A stretch of DNA of 64,000 nt, taken from NCBI GenBank assembly GCA_028871815.1, contig JAGWMJ010000001.1, positions 520,715-584,714 on the forward strand. The letters are read 5' to 3'. The notes under the pieces were generated by a model. The model worked only from the letters and a program-made list of their open reading frames with translations. It did not search any database and had not been told where the DNA came from. Position 1 is the first letter of the stretch; every line of letters begins with the position of its first letter. Position numbers and translations under genes: made by a program. This document shows positions 34,965 through 44,248 of the stretch, piece after piece. This DNA comes from Armatimonadota bacterium (lineage in GTDB: Bacteria; Armatimonadota; Chthonomonadetes; Chthonomonadales; Chthonomonadaceae).

Positions 34965-36581
34965 TCAGAAACCTGCTGCGTGGCCGTCGCAGCGCCAATC
35001 CGAACCGGCCATCCAGGCGCCGGTCTCTTCGTCGCGGGCAATCAGCTGGCAGCAGCTGCCATGCGAGCCGTCTGGAATGGCTCGAACGCGATGGCCGCGC
35101 TGTCGCAGGCCTTCGATCGCCTCGGGTCCCACGCCTTCCTCCACCTGGAGCTCGCCGAGCGACGCTCCGCCGGGCTCTGGCGTCGCGGGCCCATGCTGCC
35201 AGCGAGGCGCTTCAACCGCTTCCTGAACGTTGCAGCCGAAGTCGATCACGGCGTTGAGCACCTGTAAGTTGGATTGCACCTGGATATCGCCGCCCGGCGT
35301 ACCGCCAACCCATGCAACCTCGTCAGCGCCGGTTGGTGACGTACGTGTTGCCAGCCAGGCATTCAGCGTATGTACGGGTCGTACGCCGCCCTTGAGCGCG
35401 TTGACCGAAGCGGGATCGGGCGAAAAGCCGTTCATGCGGTTGTTGAGCAGAATTCCGGCGTCCGGAACGACGTCGCCGCAGCCGAAGCCGAAGAAGACGC
35501 TCTGAATAAAGCTCACGGCGCTGCCGCGTCCGTCCGCCACGCAGAAGTAGGTGGTGTCGTGCTCCACGGCGCCGGGCTGCGGATCGCGCGCTGCATGGTT
35601 CGGATCGATCCGGCCACGCCGGCTTGCGGCGTACTGCTTGCTGAGCAGCTGATCAATGCCCACCGTCATCCTTCCGGGATCCGCCAGATACCGGTCCTTA
35701 TCGGCGAACGCCAGCTTCTTGGCTTCAACCTGAACGTGGATGGCTTCCGCGCTGTTGTGGCCCATCGGGGCCAGGTCAAAGCCCTCGACCAGGTTCAGCT
35801 CCTGCAGCAGGATGTGCCCCTGCGATGGCGGCGGCTGGCCATAGAGGCGCAGACCGCGGTAGGCAATCTCAATCGGCGCCTCCACCGAGCAGGCGTAATG
35901 CGCAAAGTCCTCCTTCGAGAAAAAGCCGCCGCGGCGACTGCTTGCGTGCACAATAGCTTCTGCAGCCGGACCGCCGTAGAAGTAAGCCGGCCCGCCTTCT
36001 GCAATACCGCGCAGTGTGGCGGCAAGCGCCGGCTGAAGTATCGCGGCTCCCGGCATGGGCAGCTGGTCCGATCCGGTGAGTGTCAGCAACGTTTCGGGAT
36101 ACTGTCGAAGAAGCGCGGCGTTGTTTGCAAAAGCGCGGCAGTACCGGAATCCGGCAGGGAAGCCCTCACCGGCGTAGCGAATCGCCGGCGCCAGAATCCG
36201 GTCAATGGCCAGCGATCCACACCGCTCGTGGAGCTTGAACCATGCGTCCACGAGGCCCGGCACGGTGGCCGCCGCGAATCCGCGGATGGGTATCCCGTCG
36301 GGCAGTTGATCCGGTCCGGCCCCGGACGGTGACGGTCCTGAAGCATTGATGGCGAACGTGTCGTGATGCGCGGCGTCGTGAACAATGAGAAATGCGTCGC
36401 CGCCCAACTGACTGGCATACGGTTCGGTGACGCACAGCACTGCCGAGGCGGCGATAGCGGCATCCGCAAAGGTTCCGCCAGCCTGCAGCATCTGTAGGCC
36501 GGCGCTCACTGCCAGCGGCTGCGAGGCGGCTATCACGCCATTTCGCGCCACCACGACGCCGCGGTGCTGCGTGGGTTTCAT
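34965..36581 (-). CDS. Gamma-glutamyltransferase family protein
   Basis: This 538-residue N-terminal nucleophile hydrolase is expected to cleave itself before Thr343 (HDTTYFCVAD) into large and small subunits, and then hydrolyse or transfer gamma-glutamyl groups. Typical family segments include VCVTEPYASQLGGDAF and GFGCGDVVPDAGILLNNRM. There is no signal peptide, unlike E. coli Ggt, so it is probably cytoplasmic and could be a YwrD-type or cephalosporin-acylase-like member. Its start overlaps the upstream stop (ATGA). Confidence 0.9.
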   Translation of the reverse strand: MKPTQHRGVVVARNGVIAASQPLAVSAGLQMLQAGGTFADAAIAASAVLCVTEPYASQLGGDAFLIVHDAAHHDTFAINASGPSPSGAGPDQLPDGIPIRGFAAATVPGLVDAWFKLHERCGSLAIDRILAPAIRYAGEGFPAGFRYCRAFANNAALLRQYPETLLTLTGSDQLPMPGAAILQPALAATLRGIAEGGPAYFYGGPAAEAIVHASSRRGGFFSKEDFAHYACSVEAPIEIAYRGLRLYGQPPPSQGHILLQELNLVEGFDLAPMGHNSAEAIHVQVEAKKLAFADKDRYLADPGRMTVGIDQLLSKQYAASRRGRIDPNHAARDPQPGAVEHDTTYFCVADGRGSAVSFIQSVFFGFGCGDVVPDAGILLNNRMNGFSPDPASVNALKGGVRPVHTLNAWLATRTSPTGADEVAWVGGTPGGDIQVQSNLQVLNAVIDFGCNVQEAVEAPRWQHGPATPEPGGASLGELQVEEGVGPEAIEGLRQRGHRVRAIPDGSHGSCCQLIARDEETGAWMAGSDWRCDGHAAGF

Positions 36582-37726
36582 GCGCCAGCCTCTCCGCGGG
36601 CGGCCGTCGAATCGGCCCTCCCCGCCGGGTGGGCAGCGGCATTCCGGCGCACGCGCTCGATCTCTTCCGGTGTCACGGCGCGTTCAAACGAACGGAAGCC
36701 GGCCAGCTCGAAGCCGTGACGGGCTGCCATTGCGTCTGTCTGTTCCACCTGCTCCACCGAAACCTCTTTGCCGAGGGTGAAGCATTCGTACCGGCGCTCC
36801 AGGGCGAGCATCATGGTCTCGGACATGCAGGCGTAGGCGGTGCCGGGTGGAAAGCCAAAGCTGAACTGCGCACCGGGCTTATCCGGGCGCGGAGTGGTCA
36901 TTTCGCCAGGCACCTTCACAACGCCGCCTTCTATAACCAGCACATCGTTCCGCTCCCGCGCAACGCGGACCGAAACATCGCGCGGGCGTGCCACATCACA
37001 CACCACCGCCCCGGGCTTCAACTGCTCCGGCAGGATGACGGCGTCCACGCTGCTGGTTACCGTAACAACAGCATCCGCGTCTCTCAAGCCCTCCGCCACG
37101 TCGGTTGTGATGGATGCCGAGGAGATTCCGGCTGCAGCCAGGCGGTCGGCAGTTGCCTGCAGCTTATCCGCGGAGCGGCCGATGAGGTGTATCGATTTGG
37201 CTTCGCGGCCCAGCACCAATGCGCACGTGGCGCCGATGGAGCCGGACGCGCCAACCACCGCAACGGTACAGCCCCGGAGATCACGTCCCATCAGTGTGTT
37301 GGCGCGGCGCACGCCCTCAATGGCAGTGGCCACGGTATAGGAGTTGCCCGTGGTGATGGCCAGATCGGGCACGCGCCGGGAGAGCGTTACGCCGCCATCG
37401 CCCACCACCGAGGTGAACGCACCAAGGCCCAGTATCCTGGCGCCCAGGCCCTCTGCTATGCGCGCGCACTCTTCCAGCTTGTCCCACACATGCTCAATCG
37501 GAAGAGTGACCATCTGCCGCGGCGTGAGCGGGCAGCCGATAAACCATCCCTCGGCTTCGACGCCTGTGAGCGAACGTATGCCCTTGATCTCCGAGACGAC
37601 AATCGGGCTGCGATGCTTGATGTACCACTCCAGCAGCCAGACCGGCAGATAACGGGCAATGGGGTATTTGCGCCCGACGTCACGGCGCACGTCGATGGGG
37701 TGAATAAGGAAGGCGAATCGTTCCAT
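36578..37726 (-). CDS. Acyl-ACP reductase (AAR)-like / shikimate dehydrogenase-like oxidoreductase
   Basis: This 382-residue protein has a Rossmann domain with VAVVGASGSIG (155-165). Flanking parts resemble cyanobacterial long-chain acyl-ACP reductase: LGAFTSVVGD, then ITTGNSYTVATAIEG (124-138). The C-terminus YACMSETMML (298-307), with Cys300, recalls the AAR active-site region, followed by a HGF segment at 337-339. AAR makes fatty aldehydes from acyl-ACP. Annotation pipelines often call such proteins shikimate dehydrogenases. No aldehyde-deformylating oxygenase gene is visible. The gene follows the quinate-dehydrogenase-like gene after 31 bases and overlaps the peptidase gene downstream. 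Confidence 0.65.
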   Translation of the reverse strand: MERFAFLIHPIDVRRDVGRKYPIARYLPVWLLEWYIKHRSPIVVSEIKGIRSLTGVEAEGWFIGCPLTPRQMVTLPIEHVWDKLEECARIAEGLGARILGLGAFTSVVGDGGVTLSRRVPDLAITTGNSYTVATAIEGVRRANTLMGRDLRGCTVAVVGASGSIGATCALVLGREAKSIHLIGRSADKLQATADRLAAAGISSASITTDVAEGLRDADAVVTVTSSVDAVILPEQLKPGAVVCDVARPRDVSVRVARERNDVLVIEGGVVKVPGEMTTPRPDKPGAQFSFGFPPGTAYACMSETMMLALERRYECFTLGKEVSVEQVEQTDAMAARHGFELAGFRSFERAVTPEEIERVRRNAAAHPAGRADSTAARGEAGA

Positions 37727-37757
37727 GGATGCGTTGGGCTGACCGCGGCGGCAGACG

Positions 37758-38681
37758 TCAGGCCGTCTGCGCGATTGGTGGGTTCAACTGCTGAATCTGC
37801 GGCTTCCAGCCCAGTTCGCTCAATTTGGCGAGATAGTCGTCGGGCGTCAGATCGGCCGGAGCACGTCCCATCAGCACCACCAGCACCGCCTCCATCACGT
37901 TGGTGCCGAATGAGCGGCCGTCGAATACCGGGGTGGTGGTAATCAGGCGCTCCACTCCGCGCCGACCCAACTCCTCCACGTCGTCCGCAGTGGTGGTGTT
38001 GGTCAGCACCGTTTTGCCCCGCATATCCTCGGGCATGTACTTGCCGATCAACAGATAATCGCCGGCGATGACATCGGCCTCGGCAAAGTACTTGGTATGC
38101 TTGGGAGTATTGACGTGCTGCTTTTCGCCGGTTGGGTAGAACCACTGAAACGGACACCGGACCACAATCGGCAGCAGCAGCCTTGCCAGCCCCTGAACTG
38201 CGCTCCACGACCGGATTGGAAAGGGCAGCCCGAGCCCGAAGAGCATGTCGCCGAAGACGATCGATTTTGAGCGCTGCGCCAGGGCCTCCGCCATGCCGAA
38301 CCGATCCACCGCCGAGACCAGCAGCACGCGCGACTTGCTGAAGTCGATGGTGCCGTCATCCTGCAGGCGCGCGACCGTCTTGCGCTCCAGAGTATGCTTC
38401 AGGCCGCTGCCGTCCACAAAAGGCGTCAATTTGGCCGCTGCCATCAGCGACATCGGCTCACGAAATACGTAACGCCGCGCACCGGCATAGAGGTAGATGT
38501 CGCAGCCGCCAACGCCGAATGCGTCGACCTTGCCATCCAGGTCGGCGACCATCCGGCGGTACTTCTGTTTATCGCCGTCGGTGCCGATCCGCTCGATGGA
38601 GAACTGCTCGCCGAAGAATTCGGCTTCCACCTTTTTGTCGCGACGCGACGATCCCAGGCTGACGCTTACCACGCGCTTCAT
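37758..38681 (-). CDS. Conserved protein of the 'quinate 5-dehydrogenase' annotation family
   Basis: This 307-residue protein starts at ATG 38681 (MKRVVSVSLGSSRRDKKVE). I recall this N-terminus, plus ERIGTDGD and KVDAFGVGGCDIYLY, from Firmicutes proteins labelled quinate 5-dehydrogenase. There is no classic dinucleotide-binding GxGxxG, so the label is doubtful. Many family members occur beside the AAR/shikimate dehydrogenase-like protein, as here. It heads the operon that runs down to 33 kb. The region 38682-38870 to its right is the divergent promoter region shared with the prepilin gene. Confidence 0.6.
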   Translation of the reverse strand: MKRVVSVSLGSSRRDKKVEAEFFGEQFSIERIGTDGDKQKYRRMVADLDGKVDAFGVGGCDIYLYAGARRYVFREPMSLMAAAKLTPFVDGSGLKHTLERKTVARLQDDGTIDFSKSRVLLVSAVDRFGMAEALAQRSKSIVFGDMLFGLGLPFPIRSWSAVQGLARLLLPIVVRCPFQWFYPTGEKQHVNTPKHTKYFAEADVIAGDYLLIGKYMPEDMRGKTVLTNTTTADDVEELGRRGVERLITTTPVFDGRSFGTNVMEAVLVVLMGRAPADLTPDDYLAKLSELGWKPQIQQLNPPIAQTA

Positions 38682-38870
38682 AGTGTGCTTGTTTCGCTCC
38701 TGCCGGAATTGTAGACGAAAGGAGGCCAAAGTGCAATTTGCGTTGGTAAACCGTATGCTTCCGGGAACAGGAAGATTTAACCCGCACTTCATTCGCGCTT
38801 AACATGCCCAAACCAGACTCAATTCGCATCCAGAGCCACTTGCTGTATCTGCGCGAAAGGAGTTGCGACT

Positions 38871-39734
38871 ATGGGGGATCGAAGAGCCCGGCGCGGGTTT
38901 ACCCTGATTGAACTGCTCGTAGTTATAGCCATCATAGCGATATTAGCAGCAATCCTCTTCCCGGTGTTCGCCCAGGCACGGGAAAAGGCGCGCGTCACGA
39001 CTTGCGTGTCGAATGTCCATCAGATCGCCATGGCGATCCTGATGTATGACGGGGATTACGATGAGGGGCAGCCGATCGCCTACGCAACGGCATGGCTGGT
39101 CGGTCCACTCACCTCTCAGCTTTCGGGCGCCCCACAGCAGGGGATCGCGGCCGAGATCAGCTCCTACGTGAAGGAGCACGGCGCATTCAAATGCCCGGAT
39201 GACGGGGGCTTCGAGCTGACGGGTGCCAACCCGGACCCACCGCCGAATGTGCTGATGCCTTCGCAATACGGCGCCATCGCCAACCAGCCATTCTCCGAGG
39301 TCTACGGGAGTTCGTACAAGTTCACTCACGAGAACTTCTCCAACCCATTTCCAACCAAAGCCGAGACGGGCTACAAGCTGCCCACAAATCTCTGCTTCGG
39401 CGGCGGGACGGACAACCCGGACTGGTCGTATACGCCGCGTGCCGGCGATCCGTGTAATCAGTCGCCTCCGCCGGTGCTTACGCTGTCGTTCATGGCGCGT
39501 CCGTCGGAGACCCGCGTCTTCCGCGACTACGATCCGCCGTGGGATCAGGATGACGACCGGGTTTGGCACAAGGGCGGCGACACGGTAGCGTATGGCGATG
39601 GCCACGCCAAGTTCATCCCCGGCACGAGTTCGCTGGTACCGCAAGCCTACATCTCCGGCTGCGACGGAGCGACCTGGGCATGGGATATCCCCGGTTCGTG
39701 CAATACGCTGGGGCTGCAGCGGCCCGGGGATTGA
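38871..39734 (+). CDS. Type II secretion/pilin-like protein with N-terminal methylation motif
   Basis: This 287-residue protein starts at ATG 38871, with AAGGAG eight bases upstream. The N-terminus [15 protein letters not shown] is a prepilin peptidase site (cleaved after the Gly, methylated Phe, Glu+5). A hydrophobic helix ends [13 protein letters not shown], the form typical of Armatimonadota and some Planctomycetes. The rest is a DUF1559-like pseudopilin body with GDGHAKF and [15 protein letters not shown] near the C-terminus. It is secreted and cell-surface or pseudopilus associated; the exact role is unknown. Confidence 0.9.
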   Translation: MGDRRARRGFTLIELLVVIAIIAILAAILFPVFAQAREKARVTTCVSNVHQIAMAILMYDGDYDEGQPIAYATAWLVGPLTSQLSGAPQQGIAAEISSYVKEHGAFKCPDDGGFELTGANPDPPPNVLMPSQYGAIANQPFSEVYGSSYKFTHENFSNPFPTKAETGYKLPTNLCFGGGTDNPDWSYTPRAGDPCNQSPPPVLTLSFMARPSETRVFRDYDPPWDQDDDRVWHKGGDTVAYGDGHAKFIPGTSSLVPQAYISGCDGATWAWDIPGSCNTLGLQRPGD

Positions 39735-39953
39735 CGGCCGGCAGGACGGGGCGCCCCGCGGGGTTTCGCTGACCGCACGGGGCGCCGAGCGATGCTGCCG
39801 CGCTCTTGATGGCGCGGCTGCTCCCGGCAGGTACGAGGCTCAGAGAGCCAACGTCAAGCCGGTTTGTGTGCAGGGCAGGATGGCGACGTCGCGGAACCGG
39901 CGCTATCCTGCCATCTGCCACTATGACATCTCCATTTTGCCCGAGGAGTTCTC

Positions 39954-41090
39954 GTGATACGACGAATCGCCGCCATATGCGCGGTTTGTGTTCTGGCCTC
40001 TGCAACCGCACAGGCCCAAACGGCGCCGCTGGCGCCGATACCAACTTCACCAAGGATGCATCTCGGCCGGCCACCGACAACCGGTGATTACTGGTTTGTG
40101 GTCGGTGGCGACAACCGCGCAGTAGCCCGTGGGGCGCCGATGCCGCCAACAGCCGGTGAAATCTTCACGGAGATTCGCCTGATCCACCCGGCATTTGTAC
40201 TCTGGTCCGGCGATACCATCTACGGTACCGAAGAGACGGTGCGTGAGGCGCGCGCGGAGTACCGGGTTTTTCTCCAGCTGGCCTCCCGCTGCGAGGCGCC
40301 TGTATTTGTGGCGCCCGGCAACCATGAGATTGCGCGTAGGCCGGAGATGGCAGCGCTGTTTCAAAGGATGCTGGGTCCGCTGTACGGTTCGTTCGATTGG
40401 GGCGCCACGCATGTGATCGCCCTCAACACGGAAGGGCCGGCGCACCCCAGGGAGGTTACCGGCAGCCAGTTGAAGTGGCTTACAAACGACTTGAACGCGC
40501 ACGCCTCCGCTGCGCACACCTTCGTGTTTATGCACCACCCATTGTTTCCAACCGATCCGGCAGAGGGCTTCAAGGACCTTGCCAATCGGGATGCGCTGCA
40601 TCAGATGTTCGTGCGCGCCGGCGTCCACCAGGTGTTCAGCGGTCACGAGCACCTGTACCATGCATCCGTTCATGACGGGATCAGCTACGTCATTTCCGGC
40701 GGCTCAGGTGCACCATCCGACGCGGCGCCGGAAGATGGTGGATTCCAGCACTACCTGCTTGTGCATGTCCATGGCGCAACTGTCCGCTGGCTGGTTCTTC
40801 AGCCGTGGCGGCTGTTCGCCTATCCGCAGCCGCGCAGCGCTAACGGCGCCAGGTCGGTGCTGCTCGCGAATTACAACCTGGCGGATGTACCGATGGTCGG
40901 TGAGCTTTCCACCGCCGACATCGGCAGGCACTACACGGTGAGCGCAGTCTCGCGGTACAAGGGGAAGGTCAAGACGCTTCCCTATACGCTGGCGCATCCG
41001 CGGATACCCGGTGTGATCGACGTACGCGTGATTGTGCCGGGAGCGCGTCCTGCGCTGATCACGATAACGCCGCAGCGCGGCGGCGCGTGA
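39954..41090 (+). CDS. Exported calcineurin-like (purple-acid-phosphatase-like) phosphoesterase
   Basis: This 378-residue protein starts at GTG 39954 with GAGGAG six bases upstream, and has a signal peptide (1-22, ending AQAQ). All metal motifs are present: VVGGDNR, LWSGDTIYG, APGNHEI, MHHPLF and SGHEHLYH. Unlike the degenerate protein at 14.8 kb it should be active on phosphate esters in the periplasm. The C-terminal 90 residues form an extra beta-rich domain. The last 32 bases overlap the convergent NnrS-like gene. Confidence 0.88.
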   Translation: MIRRIAAICAVCVLASATAQAQTAPLAPIPTSPRMHLGRPPTTGDYWFVVGGDNRAVARGAPMPPTAGEIFTEIRLIHPAFVLWSGDTIYGTEETVREARAEYRVFLQLASRCEAPVFVAPGNHEIARRPEMAALFQRMLGPLYGSFDWGATHVIALNTEGPAHPREVTGSQLKWLTNDLNAHASAAHTFVFMHHPLFPTDPAEGFKDLANRDALHQMFVRAGVHQVFSGHEHLYHASVHDGISYVISGGSGAPSDAAPEDGGFQHYLLVHVHGATVRWLVLQPWRLFAYPQPRSANGARSVLLANYNLADVPMVGELSTADIGRHYTVSAVSRYKGKVKTLPYTLAHPRIPGVIDVRVIVPGARPALITITPQRGGA

Positions 41091-42399
41091 GCGTTGGGAC
41101 CAGCCATACCGCCCAAAGCAGAATGCCGGCGGCTTCAATAGCGCCGGATGGCGCCATTACGGAATAAGCGAGTGGCGTAAGCGGCGTCAGGAGAGCGCCT
41201 GCCACGCGCAACGCGTTGCCGCCGTTCAGCAGCCAGTAGACGCTCCACAGTTGCGATTGAGCCCGCGCTTCCAGCCCGCGGAAACGCGCCGCCTGGAAGA
41301 TAGAGACGGCCACGATCATCTGCGAGATCAGCCCCACCGCGGCGGCGTGGCGGAATGCGCTGACAATTGCATGTTCAAATCCCGCGCCTGCCAGGCGCAG
41401 GTAGATCGGCTCCGCCAGCAGTATGGCCGCGCTCGCCAGCAGCCAGGCGAGCGCAGCTCGCAGGAACTTGTGCGAAGGCAGCCGGTTCGCCGGTGCGGCA
41501 AACGGGCGCGCGCTCCACACCAGGGCCGCTGCACCGGCCGCCAATGCTGCGCCGCCCACGAAGTAGAGTGGGTTGGGACCGCCTGGCAATCCGAGGGTAT
41601 GGCCCATGGGCCACGCAACAACGCGCAGCACAACGCCAAGGTTCCACAGCCCGAAGCCGGCGAGCGCGCCGTTGCGGCTCGGAGTGGGCGCGCCGAAATC
41701 GGTGTGCAGGCGCACCAGCACCACGCCGAATATCATATTCACCACGAATCCCAAAAACTGCGCGTCACGAAGCGGCATGTCCCACTCCGCCACGAATCGG
41801 GCGCCCTGCGGCTGGTGCGACTGCACGAAGAAGATGGTTTCGGCTGCGGCCGCGGCTAGCCACCATGCCAGCGCCGTGAAGAGCAGCACGCTTTGCCACG
41901 GCAGGCCGGCCGGCCGTCCGGTTACTGGGTCCGCAACCCGCCGGCGCGTCATGCCGATGTTGACGATGAACGCAGCGACGGCCACCACCTCCAGGAGGCA
42001 CGACGCAGCGCCGGCGAGGAGGCCGGCAGCCCGCGAATGCAGCCAGAGCGCTTCCGCTGCGAAGCGAAGCGGTATGGCGATCGCCACCGATGCCAACGAG
42101 AGAGCGGCAAGCAGACGGAAGAGGTCGGCGCGGCTGGGTCGTGGCGTGTGCAGCTGCAGCGAGAAGCCCATAACGAACAGGCCCACCCATCCGAACAGCT
42201 GGGAATTGGCGTGTGCAGCTATCCAGAGGGTCCATTCACGGTTTAGAATCACTCGCTGCTGCGACAGCGCGACAAGCGCGACGGCGCCGAGCGCGCAGCC
42301 GGAAGTCAGCACGCTGACTATTGCGGTAATGAAGAACGGGCGGCAGATAGCGAGTTGAGCGGCCGGATCGGCGCCGGCCGCATCGGTTACAGCAGCCAT
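41059..42399 (-). CDS. NnrS-like polytopic membrane protein
   Basis: This 446-residue protein has about twelve membrane helices. HANSQLFGWVGLFVMGF near the N-terminus is the characteristic NnrS segment; NnrS proteins bind haem and copper and protect against nitric oxide stress. ATG 42399 (MAAVTDAAG) has GGA five bases upstream; an ATG at 42447 is in frame. No denitrification gene is close. It overlaps the phosphoesterase gene end on the other strand. Confidence 0.8.
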   Translation of the reverse strand: MAAVTDAAGADPAAQLAICRPFFITAIVSVLTSGCALGAVALVALSQQRVILNREWTLWIAAHANSQLFGWVGLFVMGFSLQLHTPRPSRADLFRLLAALSLASVAIAIPLRFAAEALWLHSRAAGLLAGAASCLLEVVAVAAFIVNIGMTRRRVADPVTGRPAGLPWQSVLLFTALAWWLAAAAAETIFFVQSHQPQGARFVAEWDMPLRDAQFLGFVVNMIFGVVLVRLHTDFGAPTPSRNGALAGFGLWNLGVVLRVVAWPMGHTLGLPGGPNPLYFVGGAALAAGAAALVWSARPFAAPANRLPSHKFLRAALAWLLASAAILLAEPIYLRLAGAGFEHAIVSAFRHAAAVGLISQMIVAVSIFQAARFRGLEARAQSQLWSVYWLLNGGNALRVAGALLTPLTPLAYSVMAPSGAIEAAGILLWAVWLVPTLTRRRAAALS

Positions 42400-42649
42400 C
42401 GGTTTCCGTGCAGGACTCCGCGGAGCATAGACGAAAGGATGATCCACATATCCTTTATGTTACCGCGCGACGCCTGCAACTCGGTCCGCGCTGTCGCTGC
42501 GCAAGAGCGGATCACTGCCTCCGTCTTGTGGCGACGTACCGCGTACGCACTGGTTCCAGCCGTCACGCTGCGGTGAGGTACCATCTCTGCGCGTGGTTCA
42601 CGGGCCCTGTCCGCAGCCCCATTTGTTGAATAACTTCCTGCGCCATTTG

Positions 42650-43936
42650 ATGTCTGATACACTCCGCCAGCACAAAGAGTATCTGTTTCCCGCGGTGACT
42701 CCGTACTACAGAGAGCCGCTGGCGCTAGCCCGTGGCGAGGGCATGCACGTGTGGAGCGAAGCGGGCGAGCGGTACCTGGACGCGTTTGGCGGCGTCCTTA
42801 CCGTAAGCGTGGGTCATGCCGATCCTCGGGTGGTTGCGGCGATCACCGATCAGGTCCGGCGGATCTCGCATACATCGGCGCTCTATGCAAATGCGGCCCA
42901 ATCTGAACTGGCTCAAAAACTGGCGGAAATTGCGCCCGGGCGACTGCAGAAATCGTTCTTCACCAGCAGTGGAACCGAGGCGAACGATACGGCAATCGGC
43001 GCAGCGAAGGCGTTCACCGGCAGCAGTGAAATCGTGGTCCTGCGCCACAGCTACAGCGGCCGATCGGCAGCGGCGCTCTCGGCCTGCGGTCACGCACCAT
43101 GGCGCACGCTACCCACTCAGGTGGCCGGGTTTGTGCACGCGCACGCTCCGTACTGCTACAGGTGCCCATTCAAACTCACATTTCCTGCATGCGACCTTGC
43201 CTGCGCCGACGACATTGAGGAGCTGATTCGCACCACAACTACCGGCCAGATCGCGGCATTTATGGCCGAAACGATACTCGGCGTCGGCGGGTTCATCGTT
43301 CCGCCTCCCGGCTATTTTGAGCGCGCCGTGGAGATCGCCCGGCGATTCGGCGGACTTTTCATCTGTGATGAGGTGCAAGCCGCCTGGGGTCGCACCGGTG
43401 ACAAATGGTTCGGCATTGAACATTGGGCGGTGCAGCCCGACATCATAACGTCAGCCAAGGGGATGGCGAACGGAACGCCAATCGGCCTCACGATCGCCAC
43501 GCCGGAGGTCGCCGACAGGTACCCCGGCATAACATTCGCCACCTTCGGCGGCAACCCTGTCTCCGCGGCAGCGGCGCGCGCCACCATCCATGTGATCGAG
43601 GAGGATGGCCTGAGAGAGAATGCCTCACTGGTAGGCGCGTATCTGCGAGAGCGCCTGGACGAGCTGAAGGAGCGTCACGTTATTGTGGGAGACGTCCGCG
43701 GTATGGGCCTGATGCAGGGAATCGAACTGGTTAAGGACCGGGCGACGAAGCAGCCGCATCCGGAAGCGGTGCTTGATGTATTTGAAGAGACCAAACGAAG
43801 GCACGTTTTGATTGGCAAGGGCGGATTGTACGGAAACGTGATCCGGACCGGCATGCCGCTCATCGCCGGTCGCGAGCATGTGGACGAGTTAGTGGCCGCG
43901 CTGGATGCGGGCCTCTCGCTTGCCGGAGCCGCTTAG
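42650..43936 (+). CDS. Class III aminotransferase (AGXT2-like)
   Basis: This 428-residue PLP enzyme has SSGTEANDTAIGAAK (106-120), DEVQAAWGRTG (240-250, Asp240 contacts the PLP ring) and the PLP lysine at Lys270 in SAKGMANGTPIG. Closest in motif to alanine-glyoxylate aminotransferase 2 / beta-alanine-pyruvate type enzymes. The broken semialdehyde dehydrogenase gene directly downstream would fit beta-alanine or aminoisobutyrate breakdown. ATG 42650 is chosen as homology begins there; the ribosome binding site is weak. Confidence 0.88.
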   Translation: MSDTLRQHKEYLFPAVTPYYREPLALARGEGMHVWSEAGERYLDAFGGVLTVSVGHADPRVVAAITDQVRRISHTSALYANAAQSELAQKLAEIAPGRLQKSFFTSSGTEANDTAIGAAKAFTGSSEIVVLRHSYSGRSAAALSACGHAPWRTLPTQVAGFVHAHAPYCYRCPFKLTFPACDLACADDIEELIRTTTTGQIAAFMAETILGVGGFIVPPPGYFERAVEIARRFGGLFICDEVQAAWGRTGDKWFGIEHWAVQPDIITSAKGMANGTPIGLTIATPEVADRYPGITFATFGGNPVSAAAARATIHVIEEDGLRENASLVGAYLRERLDELKERHVIVGDVRGMGLMQGIELVKDRATKQPHPEAVLDVFEETKRRHVLIGKGGLYGNVIRTGMPLIAGREHVDELVAALDAGLSLAGAA

Positions 43937-43939
43937 ACC

Positions 43940-44248
43940 ATGATTTGCGACGCCGGCGCGGCGCCTCACGTTCCGAACTTGATCGGCGCCACGTGGTCTT
44001 CCGGAGACTCCGAACGCTGCTTACCGGTTCGCAATCCCTCAACAGAGGAGCAGCTTGCGTCTACGCAGCTGTGTGGCGCGCGTGATGTGGATATGGCGCC
44101 AACTGCCCGGTTTCCATTTGCCTGCTGGAACGGCTCACGCTATGAAGATTTGCACGTGCAGGGCATGGAGGGAGTGCGGTTAACCACGCGGCAAAAGGTA
44201 GTTCTGACGCGGTGGGATGCCGCTTATCGAAGGAGTCAGGGGTGGTGA
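43940..44248 (+). pseudogene. Internally deleted methylmalonate-semialdehyde dehydrogenase
   Basis: The 102-residue frame joins the first 40 or so residues of an aldehyde dehydrogenase (NLIGATWSSGDSERCLPVRN, PSTEEQLA) directly to the last 40. The end matches MMSDH: ARFPFACWNGSRYEDLH, then GVRLTTRQKVVLTRW. About 400 residues including the NAD site, catalytic Glu and Cys are missing, without loss of frame. The product cannot be an enzyme. It follows the aminotransferase after 3 bases; the pair would once have converted an omega-amino acid to an acyl-CoA. Confidence 0.8.
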
